Below, in pieces: positions 10,701-21,858 of a stretch of 64,000 nucleotides of DNA (its first letter is position 1; every line of letters starts with the position of its first letter). The translations under genes were made by a program, and so were the position numbers. Origin of the DNA: Ramazzottius varieornatus (lineage: Eukaryota > Tardigrada > Eutardigrada > Parachela > Ramazzottiidae); the NCBI GenBank assembly GCA_001949185.1, contig BDGG01000002.1, positions 5,570,448 through 5,634,447 on the forward strand, read 5' to 3'. The notes under the pieces are model-generated. The model ran no database searches, was not told the origin of the DNA, and worked only from the letters and a program-made list of their open reading frames with translations.

Positions 10701-13700
10701 GCCGAAACCTACAACGACGAAAAATCCGTTGGATAAGCATTATATTAGTTTCGTAAAAGTCCGGAAAGGATATCACATACGAACCTGTTAGTCGGAGGGA
10801 AGATGAAGTAGGAGTAATCGAGTCGTTTGTGTAAGGCTTTCCATCTTCTCGGTATCCACCAAGCTTTGATTTCATTGTCTAAGCCTGGTGTCGAGCTTCG
10901 AAGCTTGGTCTTCTTTACTCCAACAGGGCCAGCTTCCGTCAGTGAGGTCTCTGGAGCAGCGCGGCCTTTGGCTCCCATAGAGTCATGGCGGCTGAGAGGG
11001 TACACGCTGCATGTGGATTCGAAACGAAGACTTTGCGGAAGAGCCAAGTTCGGGACAACAGGTCCACTTTGTGCCGGCAGCAGAGCATGTCTTTGAGAGC
11101 TGGCTGTTCGATGTCGCGGAACCCTGCTCATGGAAAGCGAACGCATCGGTTGTTTTAAGCATGACTTCCGGCTAGCGATCCCGTTGGTGACAGTGCCGTT
11201 GGTAAGAGAACTTTCGTTCGAGTTGGCCGAAGTCGAAAGAGCTCGTTGATGGTTCAGTCCTTGGCTAAAAAGAGAGAAGAACCTAACTTTGGAAGTACTT
11301 GTACGGTACGAGTAACAGATTCTTCACACTGCTTATTAGACGACTGAGAAAATACGGCAGTACACTAACCCGGACAGTCTGGTAGCGTTCTCCAGGTAGA
11401 CTCTAGATTCAAATGGGGTCGCCAACGAATGGCTTCGCACTTTGCGCTGAAACGGGTCGTTGCGTGAAGGCTTGGCTTTCGGTTTCCGTCGTCGCTGGCT
11501 GAACCGGAATGGATGAGCACGGAACTCCTGCAGATCACTTTCCCGCCTAAAATAATGCAAACTTCAGCCAGGCTTGGTCCTGTAATATTCAGAACATCTT
11601 TCCAAAGTCCAATGTCTATGATACCTGCTCATTTCGGCCTCCACGACCCGTTCTTCAGTGCCGTTAGATTGATTGTCGGTTTTCGACGTTGTTTGTTCCA
11701 CGCTTGGAGCCGATGTGGATCTATTCGATCGTGAGAACCTCGATGGTAGAGCCAGGAGCTTGTTGTGTGTAGAAAGGATCAGTTGATCCAGGTTCGACAT
11801 GCTAACAGGTGTAGCGGCTGTCCGCATTATGATGGGCAGTTCTAGCGGTCCGTTTCCGGTCACTGTTCTGGTTGTATGGTCCGGAGAACCCGAAGGCGCC
11901 AACGATGGGTCTCTAACCGGCTCCTGGGCCGGGTGCTCGGTAACTCTCTTGTCGTTCTCGATCCGCGAGTTATCACTGCCGGTCTTGCTGCCGTCGGTGC
12001 TGGAAACGTTGACTTCGTCATCGGAGAACCCTTCGACCAATATGGCGACCAGCAGGTTGAACAGCACGTAGTTTCCAAAAGTCATCAAGGCGATGAAATA
12101 TATGGCTGCCCAGTGGCTTGTGTAACGCATTGCCAGGTATAGAACGTAGTTCCAGTCTTCTTGAGTCAATATCTGTATAAGGAAGAGTGTTAGAATTATC
12201 GGCTGGGATGCTGTATAATGCGTGTGCAGTAATTGGATGCATGAGCTAAAAGCGGGCATGATGCGTTAACACTTATTTTGGTGAAAAATTATTCAAAATT
12301 GATTGGCTGCGTATGCACAACTCTCGTTTGTTTTAGGGGTCACAGTAATCGATTTTCGCTCGAAAGTTCGTGGCTTGCGGCAGGTTGAAAATATTTCACA
12401 GGTACGTTTTGTAGGGCCATATGCGCAGGCAATTATTTTGATCTGCTTGTCAAATGTCCAAAGGTGGCTAAAGCTATCGCTCCTTATCTTCAAGAGCTTG
12501 CGTCAAACCTGGAAGACTGTGAGTGTGGAAGTGAGCATTGTGTCGAAGTTTCGCCTATCACGGACCAGCGTGGCATTGGGAACCTTGAAGTCTGCGCATG
12601 TGCAGTCTTCGCCGGTCGGAAGAGAGCAAAACTTGTTTGCGAACAAGTGTCGCCCGAGAACACTAGAATTCGAACAAGATCGATAAAGTTCAAAATTCGG
12701 ATGCCGCAACGTGTAAAGAAGCCTGGGCGAAAACAGACAATGCAGAAAGGGGATGGGCGCATGAGCAAATACGATACATCGATGAGGTGCAGTGCCAATC
12801 AGGGCGGGGACGCCAAAGACCCGGAAAGGATATACTGTATGTACAGGTATATGGTTCACGCGTGCAGGGAAGCACACATGCAACATCCAAGAACATAATT
12901 ATCGAACACGGTCCAATTTAGGCCGTTCATGCCGGATATTTCCTAGAAAGTGGTACTCAAGCCCGCTTAAAGCTTCGCAGATTAGCATGCTATCGGGAAT
13001 ATTGACGCACACGTACATTCACACACTCGTCGCACCTGGAAGACCGTGACAAAGGCCCACAAGAAACTATCAAAGTTGGTCCGGGGACATTCACGCGATC
13101 CCTCACGTACCGTGCACAAGGCATGGCATCCAAAGAGAGTCAAGCTCAGAACACTGAGGGGACAGGCACAAACGGTGAGATCGGGGAAAAGTGCATTCAC
13201 CATACACCAAACATGCACACAACAAGTGCGAACTGAACTCACCCACCTGAAGATGAAAATGAACAGGATCAAGAGGGCAAAAACTGAAACGACAAACAAG
13301 TAAGTTAGAAACGCTATTGAAGTTACCCAGCATAAATAAAAATATCAATTTGAGACTCCATACATGTTGCAACGTTATCCATTGTTTTAATCATGATGAC
13401 CAGCTGGCGTCTCAACGCCGGCATAAACCGCACAAGCTTGAGTATCCTGAGCAGTCGAAAGGTACGCAGGACAGAAAGTCCACTTCCGCCGGCTTGGAAT
13501 ATTTCGATCAAGCTACGACAAGTGGATAAGGTGAAGCTTTGGCTAGGCGGAAATGCTAGAGGCTAAGCTTTGAAAACATACCTGAGGATCACAATGACGA
13601 AATCAAAGCAGTTGTAACCATTGCTGAGGTACCCAAAAACCCCATCGGCACCCATTTTGAACAGCATCTCTATGCAGAACTGCGAAACATCAACGGTTTG

Positions 13701-16700
13701 TTCAACAGAGTGTCTCAAGTCTTATATGAATCCACCCTTTCGAGGACCTACCAGAGCAGTAAAAAAGAAGTTGAAATATTCCAAGGCCGTTGTCAGCTCG
13801 TCCGGCTAGAAAGGAAAAATAGGAATGGTTACTCGCACTTCATCTTATGGCAAACCGAGAATATCTTAACAGTACCTGGAGATGGTGCTCTGCGCCCATG
13901 GTCAACGTATTTATCAAAATGGCAAGTAATATTCCGCGCTGAAAGACTTTTGTATTCACAAATTTCTGGACGCACTTCCGTGTGCGTGTGAAAGCTTTGG
14001 ACAAGAAATGCCGCTCCTTGGGCGGAGGGACCTCTTGTAACCAGAAACAACTCGTGTCTTCTATATCGCAGTTTTTGTTGAATAAGGCACGGCGACCGGT
14101 AGCACCGGTATTGCGTCCGGATGAGCAAGATCCCTTGTAGGAAGATGCTGAAAAGGGCGAAGCATAAGGCGGAGAAACATTACACATAGACATACGCTTG
14201 ATTGATTGAAATTTGGTACTCTCTCGACCTTATCCTTTATTGGTTTTGATTGCTCTACTGTCTTTACTTTTTTATGTGTACTTTTCTGAAGTTACGTGTG
14301 ACATTTGCGACTCACATTTTATGGAAGGATTAGGGTTGTTAGCTTCACCAGAACTCGACTCGGAGTGTTGATGAGATCGCCCAGCAGCGAGCTCATTAAA
14401 GTCTGGAGAGCCTTCGACGTCGACAACAGCATTCCAGGGTTTCTCACTGGCTTGTACCAGACAATCTTCAGCTGTAAGTACACTTGAAGAGTGTCCGGAA
14501 GACTTATCCAGACGTGTGGGTTCCCCTTCTACTCGCTGTGCATCTCGCATGCCTTTGGAGTAATCAAAGGACTCTAATGCCAAACTGCCTTCAGCTGACA
14601 CGTCTGTCTTATTAACTTCGTGCGCCGGGCGGTCGAAGCCTTTTTTACCATAATATCCTCGAGCTGTCCGTTTCAGTAATTGCTCTTTTATCCGATGCTC
14701 TTGAACCTCGGCGTACAACTTCTTGGCGCGACGCTTGCCACACCTCCATAGATGGCCGATGAACCGAACGAACTCGCTGTAGCAACTTGCTGGCTCGGGA
14801 ATCCCACTGCCTAGCGAACTGGTCGAATGATAGCGAGCTCGCTCCGCTATCATCCTGTCCGTTTCTCGCTTCTTTGTCTCCGAGAACTACGACAGATCGA
14901 TTGTAAGAACGAAAAACAACAGCACTCAAAGGATCAGTACCTGGGTTGCGATGACCACAAGGCATAAGTTGATCATGAAGAAGGATCCGATCTAGGGTGT
15001 CACAGAGACCGAGACTGAGTGTGACGGGCTCAACCAATACATTCAAAAGCTTTAGGACTTACCACAATCAAGATGACGAAATAAATGAAGACCCAGAAGC
15101 TGTGTGCATCCTGCGTCAGGTACATAATCTCACTCCATCCTTCTAGACTGATCACCTGCAAAAACGAACAGGGTATCTCTAAAAAAACACGCCGAATTCA
15201 GAGATGTCAAAATCAAACTTACGAGGAATATGGCGACCCAGGCTGAACCTATCAGAATGAAAAGCACAGGACAATGGCGGATTTGATCTGCATGTCGCTA
15301 ATTTCCTTATTAACTGACCAATATTGTCGAAGGAAATTGCGCCTAGGAATGGATTCTTTTCGGAAGCTCGGCAGACCCTGAAACACAAATGATTCGATAA
15401 ACATGGTTCGTGATGGAATTATCGTCTACAACAACTATTCAGAGCGTAACCCACGTATAATACTGGTGCCAATTGATGCAGGTCGACGCTGGGATGGTCG
15501 CAGTGTTATTCACCCAGATCAAGTCGCTCAGCGAACCATTGCAAGGTTTGCCGTTTTCCACGTAAGGCGGCAAGTTCGCGCACGTATGCAAACCGTCATC
15601 TTTGGGAAGACTGCAGACGTATTCCAGGTATGTGTGCTGGGGCTCGTAGTACTTAGGAATTCCCCTACATCCCAAAACATCCCATAATGTCGTTGGTTTA
15701 GAAAACAAACGTTTCCTCGGTGGGTATTACTTTTTGTGTTTTTGTCACTGATTCTGTGTTTTGTTTTCTTGATTGAAATACTCTTCAGTAATGGACGAGT
15801 AAGTAAAAAAAGATTCATACCGTGGGAAAGACACATTCGACGTGGTACTCAAAGTGCATCGATTGCGAAGGACGCCCGCCTGTATTGAGAAAACAACTTC
15901 AGATGAAATTCTTCAACCTTGGCATGAGTAAATGTTCCTTACCCAGAGTTGTACGCCCACAATCCCGAAAGCTGTGGTGGTGAAAAGAAAAAAATAAACC
16001 CATTGGAAAGAAATTGATTGGCCATTTGAAGCAACCAGGCGGAAAATGGTGCTTACAGAAGAAGACAAAAAAGGCAAGGAGGAAAGTGCTTCCCAACATG
16101 GGCAGAGTGTCCAAGAGGAGCATCACCAGAATGCGCATGCCTACAGTGACATACAAAAGGATGAAAAACCCGCCCCGTCACATGAGAAGAAAGTGCGGTA
16201 AGGGATAAAAAGCGTTGCTCACTTGGAACCCTATTGATTGCCCGCAATGGCCGGAGTACTCGGATGGTTCGTATTGCTGTGAGGTTTATATTGTCCATGT
16301 TCATGGCATATTCCAACAACCTGTGAAATCCTGGCTGTCAATAGGAGTAAACAAGGAAGAAGGAGGACAGTAAACGGCGTACCCTGACGTAACAATGAAA
16401 CAGTCCAGCCGGTTCCTACAACAAAAACGCCATATACTACTACTTCAATCTTCCAAGTTGCTTTGACGTAGGGTGAAAATGACGTACCACGAATCAGCAA
16501 GATAAGTCTTCTTTCCGTAAATACCCATCGCAATCATCTTTATCAACATCTCAACCTGGAAGTGTGAAAATAAAATCAAGCAGATCAAGAAAGAAACATT
16601 GCTCAGAGCACTATCCCCCTCACTGACAAGATAAGCTCCTTACCGTAAAAAAGGCGAATATCACATGGTCTATTATAGACAAGATGTGGCAACCCGAAGT

Positions 16701-19700
16701 ATCACAGACGCCATCACAAGGTTGATACCTACGAAAACAAAGATGTGATTTACGAAGTCCCCAAGAAGGAAAAAAGGAAGAAAAAGACTTACAGAGCGAG
16801 CGTGACGCAGTTGAGCAGAATCACCGCCATACTAATCCTCTCGAACCAGGTAGAAAACAAAAACAAACATCATATAAAATTGCACATGGTGAAGTCGTAC
16901 CAACCTACACACGTTATAATTTGAGTGCGGTTATTCGTACAGTTTTGTTCTCGTTGTGTTTTGTGCCAATTGGGAATTTCTAGAGTAAGTAAGTCACAGT
17001 GATTTTGGCTGTAGAGCGGCAGAAACCCCTTCTGATCTGGGGATTTTCTTGTGATTTGTTACGCCATAACAACGTTTCCTTGTTTGATCGAATGGTCAGA
17101 GGGGATGAGTTCAAGCGAGAAGGTTGCCGATCCTTTCAAGAGCACACGTCTTAAGAGGCTACATCATGTGTCATGCTGCTTCATCAATCATGGTCTTTTC
17201 ATTTTAGCAACGACCCTAGTAGCGAAAAAGTCGTTACACATAGTGCACAACAATAGGACTTTGATCACGGAAAACTGCAGAACACTGAAAGGCCTCGCCC
17301 GACAATGCTATTCTTCGTCGCGTTCACGTCACAAAGATTCCTCGTTAAACCTCGACTTCTGGTTCTAACCATCGTTTCCGCTCAAGTACCACATCCCGCT
17401 GCGACTTCATGCACGTGAATAAGCTATCAAGTTCCGGCGAGGCGAAATTTCTGAATCTCGAGCCTTGGCGCAAAACGCCTTTAAAAACTGGACTTTTTTC
17501 CTGGTTTTATCCGCGGACGAGCACTGTGTAACATAATTAGGATGATGCATTCTGGGTATGCCATGCCGCCCGACGGAAGGCCGGCTAGCTTTTGCTTTTG
17601 AGCTTGTGATGCGGCATGTCTGCGACAGCTTGACTCGATTAGGCTCGGATCAGCCTTGTCGGCAAATTGCATCAGCCTTCTCAGCATCATTCTTTCCTAC
17701 CACTACTAACAAGATTATGCAAAACGAGAAGGTCGTTCATTTTCGCCGCGCGAATCCTTCATTTGTCCATCAAACTTAATTTTATTTGGGAAGTTGGCAT
17801 CATGAGCTGGCTCCTTCCACCAAAACACCATCATGGTCTTTCTGTGTATCAATTTCATACAGTCCCTAACCGATCTCACAGCGTCGTCGGGACGCCCTCC
17901 AGCTATGCATAGGTCACAAGGTCTGGGCAGCTTGTCGACACGCGGAGCAAGCAAAGCAGACTTCTTCAGCAGGCCGGGACCTCAAAATACCGGGGTAAAA
18001 TCACACGGCCGTTCGGGTTCACTGAGTTCCTCATTCATATAGCCCTCCTCGTGAGCACTACTTTACTTCCTAGAACACTGTACGGAGGTTTGAAGGACTG
18101 TAGCCTGCATTCCCCGATACAATGGAATTGGGAAACAAGCTGGAATAAGTAGAGCCATAAACAGGAGTGCCTGCTTCGTGGCTGCATGGTCTACGGAGGA
18201 GCCGAGGTGTGATCAGGCAAATCAATACTCAAAGTCGCATTGCGCTATCAAGAACAGATTGTCAGTTAATAGCTCGACAAATCCACCCTGTGAACCCAAC
18301 GATTGACAACTTTTCATGCGTGTACACACAGTGGTCCACAGGAGCGTAATTTGTAATTTGGACGGCGACCTGACGTAAGCAACGCAAGTTCAGCTGGTGA
18401 CCAGGGACATTTCTCAAACAATTATCGTCCATTTACCTAATAAGCAGTACAAACATCCTTCACATATCCGGTCCACCGGGATGTTTGACTTATTCCCTAA
18501 GCAAGCGCAAGCTTTACTCTATTATCCCAAAAACCTCAATGGAAAATTCAAACAAAAAATCAGAAAACAAATTTCATGAAAATGAAAAGTGCGTCTAGCC
18601 GATATACTGTAGTACCTTTTCGCATCTGTGTACTATTTCGTGCCGGGAAAAAAAGAGCCACATGGTAAAAGAATGTACCTCCAAGCTCTCGATCTGAGTA
18701 CATCGAAGGACCGATGGGAGAAGCTGGTGCGTGCGAGGAATAACATGCAAAGACCGTTGCGCGCCCTGTTTCATGCGTTAGTCATAGTGTAAGTTTGGGA
18801 ATCGATAATTTGGATGCATTAGCCGCGCTAAAGCAGGCAAAAGTTGGGCAACGGGAAACGCGAAAGGGGAAACCTGCCTCGGTGTCTCGCCTGGTCGAAA
18901 AGCCACGAAAAGCCTGCCGGAGAACATTTGACACTAAACTCTTAATTTCAACAGCATTACATATTCATGAAGGCAAGGATTAAGGTGTAACGAGTGCTTC
19001 CAGCCCGCGTGGAACTGTTTCCACAACGCAGGACTGCAAGAACATTATCCGGGATTGCTCCCAACTAAACTAACTCATAAAACCAACATTCATACCAAAA
19101 CACCAACGTACTTTTCATCGCAAACAATCGAGCTTTGGACAACTTTTCCCTGCTTTCAGAACTTTGGTTTCGATAGAATGAAATTTGAAATACTTTTTTG
19201 CCCATTTTTTATCCAAGCTTAACAGGGAAAAGTGGGTTCGCCAGTCACATAACGGTGCGCGCAATCTGGACTATGTCAGAAACGCCCGCGTAAACTTTTT
19301 TCAATCAGAGGTATTTCCCGCTATTTCAGATCGATAAGATTCCGTACGAAGGTCGACGGGAATTGCTCCCAATGTTCACGGTGCATAATGCGAACTTAGC
19401 AATAGGCGGGTTTGTATGCTAGCGTTAATGACCAGTGACAATCACCTCCTGCGCTCCACTGGCGTATCGAAATGGCGCGACTCGTTATGGCCAGTGGAAG
19501 CTGGCTGAGAAAACATAACAAGCTACCGGCGACCGGAAATGAATCGTGTGAGGTCCAGCTCCTGTGAACTTCTCCCACAAAAGGCCCGCCAGCTCCTCGT
19601 CGCTACTTCAGTGCCCTCCACCTCAACCTTTGATTCAACTCACATCCTGAATAGTTTCCTTGGGCCACGATAACGACGCCATAACCTCTTCCACCTCGGG

Positions 19701-20213
19701 AATATTCTCACAGCCACTTTCTTCCTCTATAAGAGCTCCCTACAGGTACACATTGAAGGATCGAAAACGTGCATTCTATGACTTATCCCCAGAATTGTAT
19801 ACAATATTCACAAACTGAAGATTAGAAATAGAGAGAAACATCACTTATCTTGATAGTATCATCCGTAAACAGATCCTCCTTATCGGTGTCGTTTGGCGTA
19901 GACACAATAGGGAGACCGGAACGAATCCCGGAAAGGGCTCGGGGGCTGACATGAAGTCGTAAAAGGTCACAGGTTCCTGGAGGACTTCAGAGTTCTGTCT
20001 GGGACTTCTCGATGAGGCCAGCGATGTCTTGGCATAAAGAGGCTCTTGAGGCAGCTCATTTCCGCCTTGAGGGAAGCCGTCCTCTTCGGACCTCTCATCC
20101 ACCGAGGAATTGTTACCGGGGATAACTGATTGGAAATCACCATCAAAAGATGTTTCCTGATCTCCCTGAGCTTCCGGGAATCTTGTGATAACATCGATGC
20201 TGTTCTGCGACAT
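7735..20213 (-). CDS. CACNA1 (Cav3): T-type voltage-gated calcium channel alpha-1 subunit (Cav3 family)
   Basis: A 37-exon model gives 1978 residues. Exons: 20213-19849, 16849-16793, 16728-16644, 16555-16488, 16415-16383, 16320-16223, 16140-16057, 15971-15943, 15879-15821, 15664-15455, 15377-15319, 15248-15223, 15155-15063, 14991-14941, 14886-14316, 14147-13876, 13805-13752, 13679-13582, 13512-13364, 13283-13247, 13153-13036, 12172-11625, 11546-11370, 11264-10785, 10708-10585, 10503-10435, 10368-10181, 10120-9994, 9933-9694, 9597-9498, 9419-9327, 9258-8997, 8910-8780, 8711-8562, 8493-8372, 8310-8062, 7995-7735. Four six-helix repeats form a low-voltage-activated calcium pore in the plasma membrane. 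Pore-loop residues are E (LEGWSEIMY), E ([10 protein letters not shown]), D ([10 protein letters not shown]) and D ([10 protein letters not shown]): the EEDD filter that marks Cav3 and excludes Nav, NALCN and Cav1/2. S4 helices include [16 protein letters not shown] (I) and [18 protein letters not shown] (II). The I-II linker opens [11 protein letters not shown], as in Cav3. The first intron appears to be AT-AC. The ATG lies four bases after an acceptor (TTTCGCAG), so an upstream 5' UTR exon is likely. Reading through the last donor would instead end the protein at 8020. Confidence 0.95.
12173..13035 (-). other. CACNA1 (Cav3): Large Cav3 intron (863 bp)
   Basis: Separates the exon ending in the domain II pore helix (VTVFQ) from the one beginning ILTQEDW. 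Several open frames of 100-144 codons lie here on both strands, but none has a recognisable domain or splice structure; they look like chance frames in low-stop sequence. Confidence 0.6.
16850..19848 (-). other. CACNA1 (Cav3): 2999-bp Cav3 intron 1 with AT...AC termini
   Basis: Read on the minus strand the exon ends ...CTATCAAG, the intron begins ATAAGTGATG and ends TTTGTTTTCTAC, and the next exon begins CTGGTTCGAGAGG. Joining there gives [14 protein letters not shown], the same length as the RLVCNPWFERISM of vertebrate Cav3 as I recall it. No GT donor or AG acceptor nearby restores the frame: the nearest GT lies after an in-frame TAA. The donor resembles the U2-type sequence with A for G at position 1, not the U12 ATATCCTT. 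No gene is evident inside the intron. Confidence 0.7.
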
Positions 20214-20332
20214 TTCTCTGCGAAATAATATTCACCCTTGTCACAAATTCTATATAACTACTCAATATCCAGTAGTAAATTTCAGCAGCGCGATATTGGT
20301 ATTTCCACGAAATTCATATCAAAAAGGATACT

Positions 20333-21258
20333 TTAGGAGTTGGGTCTTGGACGTAATACGATCGTCGAGGCGTAAATTGATCCGGCTAAGAATCCCTTCT
20401 TTGTCAAAGCATCAATGATGGTATTCAATAATCCATGGCTGGGTTGCATTTGACATTTGCCGATGTGTCGAGCGAGTTCCTTGTCGGGATTTTTCAAGTA
20501 CGGTGGCGCAAACCTGCATAATACACCCAGTTGGTAAAGCAGAAAACACGGGAAGACTTATTCATCGTCGTATTTCAATTAACCAAGATAAGGGAAGAAG
20601 AGACAGACACGGACGATCAAACACCACGCACGGAAAGGTAGTGCTTTCCATCGCGTCGAGGAAAACTTGAACGTCACCCACCTGATGATGGTGAAGGCGC
20701 CAGCGGAAGAGAGAGAAAGACGAAAGAACCCCTTGTGGAGGAAGGAAGTGAAAAAGAGGCGCAACTCAAACGGCGCACAACACGACACAATTGTATGATT
20801 ATCGAATACGTAGCCGGGTACCGCCATTTCCTTGCATCGCATGAGCTTGTATCACCCTTCAACCACACTGCCTCCGAGCATTCCTCCTGCGTGAAAGAGT
20901 GCATGAAGTACGAAAGCACAGTAGAAAGGATGACATAAGCACAGACTTACCCGCTCTTTCAGCCTTGTGAATGCACCAGCCTCCCGACTTTTCCTGTCGC
21001 AATCCTGCACAGCCTTGTAGTGAAAACATCACTCGTTTGCCGGGATCGAAGAGCAACACGGGAAGAGCGATGGATATAGGAAGCGGTATGGGAACGTGGA
21101 ACACGGCATGACAGTCAGATGGGTCCGTTCCCTCCAGATCGTCGACGTCAATTGATCGAAGGCACTTTATTATGAAATACATCGGCAGGTGGAACCAACT
21201 TTCCCAAGTCCTTTGATTCAGGTGGTGGATAAAGTGTAGCCAAGACGAAGACGTCAAA
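20333..21258 (-). CDS. Possible unidentified gene with unresolved exon structure
   Basis: Low confidence. The clearest part is 20513-20333: after the acceptor TTATGCAG a frame reads FAPPYLKNPDKELARHIGKC and continues for about 60 codons to TAA. Upstream, a 31-base exon (GAGGAATGC... to ...GAAGG, flanked by CACGCAG and GTGATAC) and a longer exon ending AGAGCGG|GTAAGT connect to it in phase. In the long exon two frames stay open: one contains FHVPIPLPISIALPVLLFDP, the other reads FDVFVLATLYPPPESKDLGK and, with an internal intron, AVQDCDRKSREAGAF. The two alternatives cannot both be right, and I recognise neither. It might be a separate gene between Cav3 and IDH3G, or partly chance. No start codon is assigned. 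Confidence 0.3.
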
Positions 21259-21389
21259 CTATCAGACTAATCAGAGTCCAGATTCCAGAAACAAAGGTTT
21301 TGGAGCCAAACAGATAAATCATAAAAGCGCAGAACTCCCAAACTGCCGCATATGGTCGCCGAAAGTGACGTCAGACAACGATGAAGCTT

Positions 21390-21480
21390 ATCATGTCGAG
21401 GCACGATATGACATGACATATACATACACATACATACAGACTTGACATACACTCACGAAATGACATGACATGACATACGA
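21390..21480. repeat. Simple repeat (TGACA/CATA-rich)
   Basis: Runs of ATGACATGACAT and CATACATACA interrupted by short unique sequence. It is an ordinary microsatellite-like tract in the Cav3/IDH3G upstream region. Confidence 0.7.
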
Positions 21481-21858
21481 TGGTACCAAGCAAGTTAAAC
21501 GATAATTATGATTTATGAACATCAGGATCAGATTCCTTCACCCGCCTGAGAAGCTTTTCTCGATCCTTCTTCCATCGTTCCCTGTAGCACACCTGTCAGT
21601 CTGTCTTGATCGTTCACTTGAGTACTGCTGTAGTAAGGAATCAGACTATTCTTGCAAGGAGTTGTTCTCAGCTTGGTAAGTGGAATAATCCCGTTGTCAA
21701 GTTATGACAAAGGTACAAGTCCTCATGAACACCCTACCTGGATGATGAGCATAGATCAAATCTAAGCTTGTCTCGCAGATGCATCAACCTTGTGCCTTGG
21801 TTCTGCAGTCACAGAATTGCAAAGGATTGCCCAGGATTGGCTGACTGCACCAGAAGTC

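Larger units (their letters stand above)
20214..21858. other. Region between Cav3 and IDH3G start codons
   Basis: Divergent upstream region of two genes. It contains the unresolved open frames annotated separately (20333-21258), a TGACA-type simple repeat near 21390-21480, and presumably 5' UTR exons of Cav3. Confidence 0.5.

Noticed and set aside
12303-12898. 127- and 144-codon plus-strand frames inside a Cav3 intron
   Set aside because: Overlapping frames in several phases, no domain, no splice signals forming a gene.
7735-20213. Reading the channel as NALCN, Nav or Cav1/2
   Set aside because: The selectivity filter is E-E-D-D and the I-II and III-IV features follow Cav3; NALCN would show EEKE/EKEE, Nav DEKA or DEEA, and Cav1/2 EEEE.
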